Below, one piece after another: positions 47,104 through 55,863 of a stretch of DNA of 64,000 nucleotides. Position 1 is the first letter of the stretch. Each line of letters starts with the position of its first letter. Origin of the DNA: Plebeiibacterium sediminum (GTDB lineage: Bacteria > Bacteroidota > Bacteroidia > Bacteroidales > Marinilabiliaceae); assembly GCF_026013605.1 (NCBI RefSeq), contig NZ_JAPDPJ010000020.1, forward strand, positions 1 through 64,000, in the 5' to 3' direction. The translations under genes and the position numbers were made by a program. Below the pieces are notes generated by a model. It did not search any database and was not told the DNA's origin. It worked only from the letters and a program-made list of their open reading frames with translations.

Positions 47104-47988
47104 TTAATCTCGATATCTTTTTGTAATGTCGCCATAAGCATCAATTCTTCTATCTCTAAAGAAAGGCCATATTCTGCGCACATCTTCTGTTCTTTTTTTA
47201 TCAATTTCAATAACCTGATGTAACTCGTCTTTTTGATTGGCCTGCCACAATATTTCACCCTGAGGACCTGCCACAAAACTAGTTCCCCAAAACTCAATAC
47301 CATTAGTAACACCAGTCCAATCAGGTTCAATACCAACTCTGTTTACTGCTATAACTGGTAATCCGTTTGCTACGGCATGCGCTCTCTGTGAAATCATCCA
47401 GGCATCACGCTGACGAGCTTTCTCTTCATCTGTATCTGTACTCTCATAACCAATAGCTGTTGGATAAATCAACATCTCAGCACCAGCCATTGCCATTAAG
47501 CGGGCTGCTTCCGGATACCATTGATCCCAACAAACCAGCACACCCAACTTACCTACTGATGTTTGAATGGGGTGAAAACCAATATCTCCGGGAGTAAAAT
47601 AAAACTTTTCGTAATAAGCAGGATCATCAGGAATATGCATTTTACGATAGCGCCCTGCTTCTGATCCATCCTTTTCAAAAACTACTGATGTATTATGATA
47701 TAAACCTGGAGCCCTTTTTTCAAATAACGATGTTACCAAAACAATATTCAATTCTTTAGCTATAGCAGCAAACTGATTGTATGACGGACCTGGCAATGGC
47801 TCTGCCCATTCAAACATATCAACTTCCTCTGCCTGACAAAAATAAATGCCTGTATGTAACTCCTGAAGCACTACTAATTCCGCACCATCCTGAACGCATT
47901 TTCTAATGCCTTCAATACTTTTATCTATATTATTTTGCTTATCATTTGAGCAGGTTTGTTGCACTACTCCAACTTTTAGTTTACTCAT
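47104..47988 (-). CDS. aguB: N-carbamoylputrescine amidase (nitrilase family)
   Basis: This 294-aa protein is a carbon-nitrogen hydrolase that turns N-carbamoylputrescine into putrescine, CO2 and ammonia. The nitrilase triad is present: Glu43 (VLQELHTG), Lys116 (RKMHIPDD) and Cys153 (VCWDQWYPEAA). An upstream in-frame ATG at 48030 would add 14 residues (MLHYNKQHKVNCKI) that do not fit the family start, so I place the start at 47988. The partner aguA is 1.4 kb upstream in the same direction, so the two enzymes together give the agmatine-to-putrescine route. Confidence 0.92.
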   Translation of the reverse strand: MSKLKVGVVQQTCSNDKQNNIDKSIEGIRKCVQDGAELVVLQELHTGIYFCQAEEVDMFEWAEPLPGPSYNQFAAIAKELNIVLVTSLFEKRAPGLYHNTSVVFEKDGSEAGRYRKMHIPDDPAYYEKFYFTPGDIGFHPIQTSVGKLGVLVCWDQWYPEAARLMAMAGAEMLIYPTAIGYESTDTDEEKARQRDAWMISQRAHAVANGLPVIAVNRVGIEPDWTGVTNGIEFWGTSFVAGPQGEILWQANQKDELHQVIEIDKKRTEDVRRIWPFFRDRRIDAYGDITKRYRD

Positions 47989-48166
47989 TATCTTACAATT
48001 AACTTTATGCTGTTTGTTATAATGTAACATCGCAAAGAAACATATATTTTTGATTGATTCTTATTTCTTTTACGCAAAAGTTAAAAATAATGGATTTTTC
48101 AGAAATAGCATTTTTATAATAGTAGAAACGAAATCTTTTATTGACTAAGCGATATTATTAGTAATC

Positions 48167-48256
48167 AGACAAGATTTACAAGATTTACAGGATAGCTTGT
48201 TTCATTTTTGAAACAAGAATATTATTCCAACCTGTAAATCCTGAAATCCTATCCAA
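48167..48256. repeat. palindromic repeat with nested hairpins
   Basis: GATTTACAGG (48183) pairs with CCTGTAAATC (48232) and encloses CTTGTTTC (48197) with GAAACAAG (48211). Further outward matches extend it to about 90 bp. It lies upstream of aguB and could act as a transcript hairpin, though this looks like a common Bacteroidota palindromic repeat. Confidence 0.65.
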
Positions 48257-48344
48257 AATAAATACGCGTATAGTCTTATTCTGTATTCAAAATAGAAAGA
48301 TGAATTACAATTTCTGGGATGATTAAAATCTTTTTCAAAGTATA

Positions 48345-48812
48345 CTATACGTAGTATTTACCTGTAACTGTAACTACTTTTATTTTTATCACTCCGGTTC
48401 CTTTCAGCATGTTTTCAGGATATTCCTGACCGGATAATTGAGGTGTATATTTACCAACTATTTTATTCAGAGCCTCAATTTTCTCTTCCTTTGAATCAAC
48501 CAATGATGCAGTCCCAAATATTACCACGCTTTTATATTTAGTATTTACATCACAAGCTTTATCATCTAAAATTAAACCTTCCATGTTGGCCACTTCAAAA
48601 CAAATTTTATTATTGCTTTTAATGTTGGCGAGTTTGGTACCTCTGTTTAACCCGTGTATATAAATTACATCCTTTTCGCTTGCAAAATGAACAGGAACAA
48701 CGTATGGATATCCGTCAGTATTATGAGTAGCTAAATGCCCAACTTTAGATATGCTTAATATTTGCTCTATTTCTTCAGCAGTAAGCTGATGTTCTTTCAT
48801 TCGATTTTCCAT
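48345..48812 (-). CDS. pyridoxamine 5'-phosphate oxidase-like flavoprotein (NimA/5-nitroimidazole-reductase family)
   Basis: This 155-aa protein has the FMN-binding split-barrel pattern: HLATHNTDGYPYVVPVHF, YIHGLNRGTKLANI and ICFEVANMEGLI, with a C-terminal VIKIKVVTVTGKYYV strand. Such proteins may reduce small nitro or quinone compounds, but many have no tested substrate. Met5 (ATG at 48800) is an alternative start. It lies between aguA and aguB with gaps of 620 and 356 bp, so it may not be cotranscribed with them. Confidence 0.85.
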   Translation of the reverse strand: MENRMKEHQLTAEEIEQILSISKVGHLATHNTDGYPYVVPVHFASEKDVIYIHGLNRGTKLANIKSNNKICFEVANMEGLILDDKACDVNTKYKSVVIFGTASLVDSKEEKIEALNKIVGKYTPQLSGQEYPENMLKGTGVIKIKVVTVTGKYYV

Positions 48813-49145
48813 AATACAATATATTTTAAATTATTATTTGTCGTTAAACTAAAAGCACATAGAGCAAAAAGATCAACACAATAGCTATCAATTAAATTTT
48901 GATAGTATCAATATTAAGCTCTAAATGATTGTTATAATAAGGTGGTATAATAATTCTGAAACTCTTTATAGCTGCATTATCCAGCCCAAAGATGATATAT
49001 GTATTTGCGAGGTTGTCAATGTATTAAAAGACGATCAAATATAGATTTTTTGCAAAAAAGTAACAAGAGGAAATATACTCAAGCAAAAATATTTATTACT
49101 GCTTGAGTTATTAAGAATAGAGAAATCTTACTATTTAATCAGAGC

Positions 49146-49408
49146 TGTCCTAAATACCTTAGTATTCTGGCGCTTCGCCCAGACCTGACTTCATTTCTTG
49201 TCTTAATACAAGAAACGGAAGCAAAGAAAATCAAGGCTGCACCCATCTCTCTCAAAAAACTACGGTTATTTGACTGAAATCGTTTAAACTCACTACGTTC
49301 AAACAAAAAACGATTTTTAACCGTCAATCTAACCTTGTTTTTTGGTTCACTGGCTGAGGCCCATATAGAACCTACTAAAGTATTGAATTCTATTTTATAT
49401 TTAGGACA
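49146..49408 (-). mobile_element. MITE-like structured element, family 1, copy B
   Basis: This 263-bp element has perfect 11-bp terminal inverted repeats, TGTCCTAAATA (49146-49156) and TATTTAGGACA (49398-49408). It is the inverted counterpart of 38219-38478 and keeps all its stems, including the TTTCTTGT/ACAAGAAA hairpin. It lies 24 bp past the aguA stop. A small hairpin near its 49.15-kb end has T-A in copy A but C-G here, a compensatory change. No protein is encoded. Confidence 0.8.
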
Positions 49409-49431
49409 AATGTGCTATTTAATATTGATTA

Positions 49432-50448
49432 TTAATGCAACTCAACACCTTTAGGGTATTGCATGCTAATACAATGCAACGAACCGTGCTGTTCAATTAA
49501 CGGACGACAATTAACGCCAACAACTTTTCTTTCCGGATAAATAGATTGTATTACAGCTAGGGCATCTTCATCCTGAGCTACACCATAAGTTGGAACCAAA
49601 ACAGCTCCGTTTACAATTAAAAAGTTAGCATAAGTAGCAGGAAGTCGCTGTCCATCTTCATCAAAACATGCATCAGGCCAAGGTAAAGCAACCAGGTTAT
49701 AGGCTTCATCTTTAGCATTGGTAAATTTTTGAAGTTGCTCTTCCATATCAACTAAAGCAGCATAATGCTCATCTGTTTCATCGTCGCATTTTACATAAGC
49801 AATGGTATTTGAATTACAAATACGAGCTAAAGTATCAATATGAGAATCTGTATCATCGCCAGCTAAATAGCCATGATCCAACCATAAAATTTTACTTACT
49901 CCAAATTGCTTTTTCAAGAATGCACTGATGGCTCTTTTACTTTTATCCGGATTTCTGTATTTCGACAACAAACACTCAGTTGTTGTTAATAAGGTTCCTT
50001 CGCCATCTGATTCAACACTTCCTCCTTCTAACACAAAATCAAGGTTTTTAATTTTGGTTCCTGAAAGAACTGTTTGAGCCAATCTTGAATTTAATTGATT
50101 ATCTAAACCAGCCTCAAATTTTTGTCCCCAACCATTAAAAATAAAGTCTAATAAAACAGGCTTTTCATCTTCATAAATAGTAATGGCTCCATGGTCTCTG
50201 GCCCATGTATCATTTGATTCAGCTTGCACAAAATGAATAGGGAAAGCTGTTTCATTATTAAATAAAGCTTTAACCTCATCCACAGAATGACAAATCACTA
50301 ATACGGGAACAAACGCTGCAGTAGTATTAATGATATTAACAAAACAGTTTTCAACCTCAGCATACATGTATGCCCAATCACTGTTTTTATGTGGGAAAGT
50401 GTACTGAACAAAGCTTTGCTCCTCCCACTCTGCTGGAAATCTTACCAT
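49432..50448 (-). CDS. aguA: agmatine deiminase
   Basis: This 338-aa protein is a full-length agmatine deiminase, converting agmatine to N-carbamoylputrescine and ammonia. Family features are the N-terminal FPAEWEEQSFVQYTFPHKNSDW, the WARDHGAI motif, LEGGSVESDGEGTLLTTTECLL, the LDHGYLAGDDTDSHIDTLAR stretch and the catalytic Cys326 in GSLHCISMQYP. It partners with aguB further downstream. A MITE-like element follows its stop and an 11-bp repeat array lies upstream of its start. Confidence 0.95.
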   Translation of the reverse strand: MVRFPAEWEEQSFVQYTFPHKNSDWAYMYAEVENCFVNIINTTAAFVPVLVICHSVDEVKALFNNETAFPIHFVQAESNDTWARDHGAITIYEDEKPVLLDFIFNGWGQKFEAGLDNQLNSRLAQTVLSGTKIKNLDFVLEGGSVESDGEGTLLTTTECLLSKYRNPDKSKRAISAFLKKQFGVSKILWLDHGYLAGDDTDSHIDTLARICNSNTIAYVKCDDETDEHYAALVDMEEQLQKFTNAKDEAYNLVALPWPDACFDEDGQRLPATYANFLIVNGAVLVPTYGVAQDEDALAVIQSIYPERKVVGVNCRPLIEQHGSLHCISMQYPKGVELH

Positions 50449-50618
50449 GTTATTTTATTAAAAATCTAAATAAATCATGGAAGCAAATATAGAATTATGA
50501 ATGATATAAAAACATATTTAAGCAAAAAAGTGCTACAAATAATATAACTTTTTTACAGTCATACAATTAGATATATAATGAATAAAAAAACTAATGAGGA
50601 ACATTCTATATGATAGAA

Positions 50619-50816
50619 ACGGACTGCCGATGTAACAAAGAGCATACTGGTGCGGATGGTTATCGGATGGTCTGCGGCATTTCTGCGGATGCTATAGACC
50701 GATGCTCACCCGCAGCCTATCCGCAGACCACCCGCAGAAACCCGTTCACGATCCGCAGCCTGTCCGCAGCAGGTATATTGCAAGTCCGTTTACAGTCCGT
50801 TCATGCACCGTAAAAT
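50619..50816. repeat. 11-bp phased array with a centre of inversion
   Basis: GCGGAT-type units begin at 50652, 50663, 50674 and 50685. The orientation then flips, and CCGCAG- or CCGTT-type units occur at 50699, 50710, 50721, 50732, 50742, 50753, 50764, 50786, 50797 and 50808. The right-hand steps are 11, 11, 11, 10, 11, 11, 22, 11 and 11. The tract is GC-rich in an AT-rich genome. The arms are roughly complementary, so a transcript could fold into a long imperfect hairpin. 11 is not a multiple of 3, which argues against coding. Confidence 0.75.
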
Positions 50817-50963
50817 GCCTTTTTTAACACTTTTGTGCACAATTTTATGCCGTTTTTGCCAAAATATGCACAATCAGCCTTAAAATAGCCATTTTTAAAC
50901 AATCAGGCTTACACTAACAGAACACAATAACACATAACACACTCATTTTCTATCACATAAATA

Positions 50964-51006
50964 TAGCAAAAAGTAACTGTAAAATTACCGTTACTTTTTG
51001 ATGCTA
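50964..51006. terminator. hairpin between the array and the PL11 gene
   Basis: TAGCAAAAAGTAAC pairs with GTTACTTTTTGATGCTA around a 12-nt loop. It lacks a clean terminal T run, so it is a weak terminator or an mRNA-end hairpin. Confidence 0.4.
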
Positions 51007-51258
51007 TACTTTTTTATAAATTGAACATTAAAATGATTGAAAGATGTGGCATATGAAACCAAATCATTGTAATGCATTATTGATACATGATAGTTCCTAT
51101 AAAGACAGGATTAAGAAAATAAATCTAGTTTCAGAATGAAACCAATAAAGTTGTTCACCATGTTAATCCTGCCAAAAAATATTTTACATTTTCATGACTG
51201 AATCTGGTATACAGAAATAAAATAAAGCGCCATCCTGAATTATAAACTTAACTAAAAG

Positions 51259-53511
51259 CTATTTTATAAATTCAACTTTTGCACTATCTGAAAAAACAGC
51301 CCCTTTATATTGTACCTTAAGTTCAATACTTATTAGTTCATTTAATTTATAATCTGATACCTTTAATTTTAGTGACCTTTCTGCATCAACCTTAATACCA
51401 TTAATCATCCAGCAATAATGATCATAATCATACCCGGCATCCAAAGTATATTCATCACCTTTTACCTTAATTTCTTCCTTAATAATTCTTTTTGCACCAT
51501 GATATCTGGTATTCATATCATTAATATGGCCTCCTTCTGATGTTCCTGATTTAGAATGAGCTCCACTTTGTAATTGATATGTATTATTCCAGAACTTACC
51601 TAAATCAGAACCTAAATAATACCCTAACTGAGGAGGCTGATTATATGAAATATTTTGGGTTAGTACAGACCAGCGATACATAATATCTGTCATTAAAGAA
51701 TGGAAACGATAAGGCGTTTGGTATGGGGTCATGTAAATTCTTAACTCCTTATTATCTTTGGTTCGGGCAATTACTTCTTCACGCCAATCGCCTATAATAT
51801 CGGCGCTTAAACATGGATTCCCTTTGGTCCAGTTATTGGCGGCCAGATCTTTACTATCCGGAAGAGGCAATATTTCAACTCCATCACCAGTCCATTTGGT
51901 TATACCAACAAACTCACGACGAAATACTCCTGAACCATCCAATAACTCACGATTAAGATCTCCATCCCACCAAATGCCAAAGTTTATTGATGGTGTATTT
52001 TGACTAATCAACTCCCCTTTTGCCGTATAAACACCACCGGAGTGTGTAGTCCAAACTTCAAGACCTTTAAATCTTGGATCGACATCAGCCGCCATAGCTC
52101 TACCTACATCTTCGTATGAAGGAATACCCCAAATCAAATCGCCGGTGCAAGCATCCCTTAACTCTGAACCTGCAAGGGTTGGCACATGCTCATGGCAATC
52201 CCACACTTCAAATCCAGGACGTTCAATATCAATATCTGTTAGATGAATCGCATCACCATGCCCCAATTTAGTATTATATGCTCCGGAACCGTCATCATCA
52301 ATCATACAAGCTCCGTAGGTTATTTCATCTTTTCCATCACCATCCACATCTCCAATAGCTAAATTATGATTACCCTGTGCTTCGTAGGCCTTATATTCAC
52401 CATTATTATCTGATGTACTAAATTGCCAACGTTGCGTTAATTTACCATCTCTGTAATCCCAAGCCTGCATAACTGTTTTGGCATAGTAACCGCGACAAAG
52501 TAAAATACTTGGATGCTGCCCATCAAAATATCCGGCTCCGGCTAAAAACCTGTCAACACGATTTCCTCTGTTATCTCCATATTCATTAGGAGTTCCTCTT
52601 GGAATATAATCTGCTCTAGCTAACTCTGTTCCTGTTTCTCCATCTATCACTGAAAAAAACTCAGGACCACTCATTATTTTCCCCCATGTAGGAGAATCAG
52701 GATCACGATCCACATAATCAGTAACTCCATCCTTGTTAACATCACCAATTACTTTTCCATCTGCAAATTGAGTTCCTTCTGCCGTTTTCACCACAAGTTC
52801 AGCTTTACCATCTTCATCAAAATCATAAACAACCATTTGAGTATAGTGTGCTCCCTGCCTGATATTTATTCCCAAATCAATACGCCATAAAAAAGTACCA
52901 TCTAATTTATAGGCTTCAATTATTGGTCCTCCATTACAAACTCCCCTATGCGAATTATCCTTACCACTATTTTCTCTTTTTAAGATGATTTCGTAGGCTC
53001 CATCACCATCCAAATCTCCAATTGAAGCATCATTGGGACTATAGCGCCACAGGCTGTCTCCCGCGATAGGTTGTATGGGAATAGACATATATGGTTTACT
53101 AAAATTATCTTTTGTGATGTTGTAACTGGCAAGTAAGCTGTTACTGGCAGCATCTTTTAAAAGATATTTACTTATTTGTTGAATATCAGAAACCGAATCC
53201 ATATATAAAGTACTCTTAATTAATGGAGTTTGATTAAGCTTTATCTCTTTATTACTTATAATCCGATATAAATCAAATGCTATATTTATTGAGTCTTCAG
53301 GTAAATATCGCCAACTTAAAGAAACGCGACCATCACCCTGATTGATGGCAACAAAACCACGGTTCAACGCTTCTTTGTGTATTGAAGTAGCATATTTAGA
53401 TCCTTTATATATTTCTTTTTGTATGTCTGCACCATTATTGCAACAAGCTGTAAATGTTATTAGTAATAATAAAAATTGATAATTCTTAATCAGGTTATTT
53501 AAAAATGACAT
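51259..53511 (-). CDS. PL11 rhamnogalacturonan endolyase lipoprotein
   Basis: This 750-aa lipoprotein (lipobox ending near ITFTAC) is a YesW/YesX-type rhamnogalacturonan lyase. Repeated calcium-type Asp motifs of the eight-bladed propeller are visible (DLDGDGAYEIILK, DFDEDGKAELVVK, DVDGDGKDEITYG). The family motif GQHPSILLCRGYYAKTVMQAWDYRDG is also present. It cleaves the rhamnogalacturonan-I backbone by beta-elimination. About 100 C-terminal residues beyond the catalytic part look like an Ig-like module. It is the last gene of the minus-strand pectin run, and a terminator separates it from GH28. Confidence 0.93.
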   Translation of the reverse strand: MSFLNNLIKNYQFLLLLITFTACCNNGADIQKEIYKGSKYATSIHKEALNRGFVAINQGDGRVSLSWRYLPEDSINIAFDLYRIISNKEIKLNQTPLIKSTLYMDSVSDIQQISKYLLKDAASNSLLASYNITKDNFSKPYMSIPIQPIAGDSLWRYSPNDASIGDLDGDGAYEIILKRENSGKDNSHRGVCNGGPIIEAYKLDGTFLWRIDLGINIRQGAHYTQMVVYDFDEDGKAELVVKTAEGTQFADGKVIGDVNKDGVTDYVDRDPDSPTWGKIMSGPEFFSVIDGETGTELARADYIPRGTPNEYGDNRGNRVDRFLAGAGYFDGQHPSILLCRGYYAKTVMQAWDYRDGKLTQRWQFSTSDNNGEYKAYEAQGNHNLAIGDVDGDGKDEITYGACMIDDDGSGAYNTKLGHGDAIHLTDIDIERPGFEVWDCHEHVPTLAGSELRDACTGDLIWGIPSYEDVGRAMAADVDPRFKGLEVWTTHSGGVYTAKGELISQNTPSINFGIWWDGDLNRELLDGSGVFRREFVGITKWTGDGVEILPLPDSKDLAANNWTKGNPCLSADIIGDWREEVIARTKDNKELRIYMTPYQTPYRFHSLMTDIMYRWSVLTQNISYNQPPQLGYYLGSDLGKFWNNTYQLQSGAHSKSGTSEGGHINDMNTRYHGAKRIIKEEIKVKGDEYTLDAGYDYDHYCWMINGIKVDAERSLKLKVSDYKLNELISIELKVQYKGAVFSDSAKVEFIK

Positions 53512-53576
53512 TATTATTATATTGAATGTTATCTATTAATTTTTTTGAAAGGTGTACTAAATACTCTTAATAAACA

Positions 53577-53625
53577 AATAAGGCTATTTCAAATTGAATT
53601 AAATCAATATCAGAAACAGCCTTAT
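53577..53625 (-). terminator. terminator or attenuator between GH28 and PL11
   Basis: On the minus strand the arms are AATAAGGCTATTTC and GAAACAGCCTTAT read in inverse, around a 22-nt A/T-rich loop, with T-rich sequence after the stem. It lies in the 136-bp gap between the two genes. Confidence 0.6.
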
Positions 53626-53647
53626 CTCATATATCTAGTTTTATTAT

Positions 53648-55081
53648 TTATTCAGTTTGAATAGGGTTACTGATTAACTTACCTTCAACTCGGATGTTGG
53701 TAGCATCTACATTTTTAGCATCATCCAAAATAAATAATGGACGTCCATCATCTTTTTCAAAATAAAAGCGGATGTTATCAAAGAAAATATCTTTGGCATG
53801 ACGAACATAGAATCCGGAAGCTGGTATGGTACCAAACATCCAGGGTTCAGGGTAGTTCTTAATACTCTCTGTTGGTTTAATTTTACCATCCTCTTCAGAA
53901 AAACCTCCTTTATAATGAATGTTGATATTTGAGAAAGATACTTCTTCTACCTGGTGTCCGGGGATTCCACTTATTATAGATGAAAACCGGGAATCTGCAT
54001 CATATACATTAACATTACTAATTTGGAGTCTTCTTAATTTACCAACAGGAGTTCCTTTAGGGCTACGCTGACGACCACCCAAACGAATAAAGAAAGGTGA
54101 ATTACCAATGTTGCGCATGGTGATATTTGATACTACAACATCCTCTAACCATCCGCCATCAACAGCTTCAATAGCCAAACCTCGACTTCTTTCAAAAATA
54201 CAATTGGTAATAGCTATATTTTTAAATCCACCACTCGATTCGGTTCCCAGTTTAATTCGTCCGGTATTTGAGCCATGATCAGGAGCAACAGCTTCATCTG
54301 TTTCCCATTTACCTGCCAATACAGAACCTTTATCAAAACCTGAAACATAACATCCACTGATGGTTACGTTCTCTGTGTCTTTAAAATACCCCAATCCATA
54401 ACTTGCTTTTAACACAATTGCATCATCCCATGGACAATTAACTGTACAATCTGTAATTCGTACATTCTTACAGCAATCAATATCAAAGCCATCACGATTG
54501 GTATCTACTTTTACATTTAATACATGAAGATTATCAACACCTGTAGCCAAAATAGCAAAGTGTCCGCAATGTTTCATTGAAACATCTTTAACAGTAACAT
54601 TATAGCACTCTTTAAGTGAAATCACTTTATTACCTACTCCAGGCAAACGACTCTCTTCACGACTCAATCCTTTTCCATAAATTAATCCGGCACCACAAAT
54701 GGTGATATCATGCTCACCAATGGCCCACAATAATGAGTTTTGCCAATGGCTATGTCCGAAATCCTGAAATGGATTATCAGGATTTGGTTCAGCTTCATCA
54801 TATCCGGTTGTTTCTGTAGGAAAAGCAGCCTGAATAACTGCACCGGACTCTATCCAAAGCGTAATATTACTTTTTAATCGTATGGAGTAACATGCATACG
54901 TTCCGGCTGGTACATAAATGGTTCCTCCTCCATCTTTTACTGCAGCATCAATTGCTTTATTAATAGCAGGTGAATCAATGGTTTCTCCATCACCTTTTGC
55001 CCCATAATCTTTTACATTATGAATGGCTGCATTAATAGAAAAAGAACCTAGTATAATAAGAAATGTAAATATCAATCGCAT
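53648..55081 (-). CDS. GH28 polygalacturonase / rhamnogalacturonan hydrolase
   Basis: This 477-aa right-handed beta-helix protein has a signal peptide (cut near SINA) and the GH28 N-terminal motif [11 protein letters not shown]. The catalytic region reads NRDGFD at 195-200, WDDAI with Asp219-Asp220, and GRIKLGTES near residue 272-280, matching the family's NTD, DD and RIK positions. The usual GHG motif is not obvious; DHGSNTG just before RIK may supply the His. It probably acts on galacturonic acid links in rhamnogalacturonan or homogalacturonan side regions. It lies 26 bp after the DUF4450-like gene. Confidence 0.92.
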   Translation of the reverse strand: MRLIFTFLIILGSFSINAAIHNVKDYGAKGDGETIDSPAINKAIDAAVKDGGGTIYVPAGTYACYSIRLKSNITLWIESGAVIQAAFPTETTGYDEAEPNPDNPFQDFGHSHWQNSLLWAIGEHDITICGAGLIYGKGLSREESRLPGVGNKVISLKECYNVTVKDVSMKHCGHFAILATGVDNLHVLNVKVDTNRDGFDIDCCKNVRITDCTVNCPWDDAIVLKASYGLGYFKDTENVTISGCYVSGFDKGSVLAGKWETDEAVAPDHGSNTGRIKLGTESSGGFKNIAITNCIFERSRGLAIEAVDGGWLEDVVVSNITMRNIGNSPFFIRLGGRQRSPKGTPVGKLRRLQISNVNVYDADSRFSSIISGIPGHQVEEVSFSNINIHYKGGFSEEDGKIKPTESIKNYPEPWMFGTIPASGFYVRHAKDIFFDNIRFYFEKDDGRPLFILDDAKNVDATNIRVEGKLISNPIQTE

Positions 55082-55107
55082 AATGTGTCTCTTTGTTGAA
55101 TATCAAA

Positions 55108-55863
55108 TTAGTCTGGAGTAGATTTCATCCATTCCGTTTGCTTATTAACGACGTATGATCTGTTTTCGAATAGCTTAGGCAACATAAAATAGTTGTAATC
55201 AGCTTTAGGATTTAAAAAGTAAAAGCAAAAGTAAAGGTCTACGTCATCAATTAATTGACTTTCAGAAGCCACAACCTGAGCATCCGTTTTTTTTCCGGAA
55301 TTCAATAATTGAAGCGGTGATTCCTGCTGCTTTGCATCAGCTAATTTTGGTTCTTCTCCTGGAGGAACCAATGCCTCTAAAACTCTTAATTTGCGGCTTG
55401 TTCCATAGTATAATGTAAATGAATTACCTTCGATACTAAATACGTTTTTGTAACAGTCTTCAGGCTCTAAAACAGAATTCCATTTTTCTGCTTTTGTATC
55501 ATTTGAAGCCCCTCCGTAAGTCCAGATCAGCTTGATATCTTCAGGTGTATTTTTACTTGTAAGTTTAATTACTGCACCTTTACTATCCTTTAGCGCCTTA
55601 ATATGACACTTTATTTCGCCCTTTCCTAGAATTTCATCTTTCAGGGTAAAAATAACCTCATATTCCTGCGCTTTTTCTTTAATTGTTTTAAAATCAGCAA
55701 ACCATTTACTGGAATTGCCGTTTGCTACTCCTAATCGTAATGTTCCTCCAAGTTCAGGAGCCAACATGGACCAATCCGGATTTTGCGCAAAAGCATTTTG
55801 CCCTATAAAAAGGCAAAATGCTATAAACATAGAAAACTTTATTACTCTTAATTTAATTTCCAT
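55108..55863 (-). CDS. short DUF4450-like secreted protein
   Basis: This 251-aa protein has a signal peptide ending near NAFAQ. The rest resembles the N-terminal DUF4450 domain: APELGGTLRLGV, SKWFADFKTIKE, DEILGKGEIKCHI, TYGGAS and LEPEDCYKNVF. DUF4450 proteins in PULs are usually much longer and carry a further catalytic part, so this looks like a stand-alone N-terminal version. Its start overlaps the CE12 stop by 11 bp, implying coupled translation. A role in rhamnogalacturonan breakdown follows from context only. Confidence 0.68.
   Translation of the reverse strand: MEIKLRVIKFSMFIAFCLFIGQNAFAQNPDWSMLAPELGGTLRLGVANGNSSKWFADFKTIKEKAQEYEVIFTLKDEILGKGEIKCHIKALKDSKGAVIKLTSKNTPEDIKLIWTYGGASNDTKAEKWNSVLEPEDCYKNVFSIEGNSFTLYYGTSRKLRVLEALVPPGEEPKLADAKQQESPLQLLNSGKKTDAQVVASESQLIDDVDLYFCFYFLNPKADYNYFMLPKLFENRSYVVNKQTEWMKSTPD

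Larger units (their letters stand above)
50449..51258. other. 810-bp gene-free stretch with phased array and hairpin
   Basis: No gene is convincing here. The stretch carries the 11-bp phased array (50619-50816), a looser continuation rich in GCC and GCA to about 50890, and the hairpin at 50964-51006. The rest is AT-rich. Confidence 0.6.

Noticed and set aside
49139-49327. 62-codon minus-strand open frame
   Set aside because: It lies within the MITE-like element and reads its stems, so it is not an independent gene.
50610-50813. 67-codon plus-strand open frame across the 11-bp array
   Set aside because: The frame exists only because the repeat is GC-rich and stop-poor; an 11-bp period cannot encode a repeat peptide in frame.
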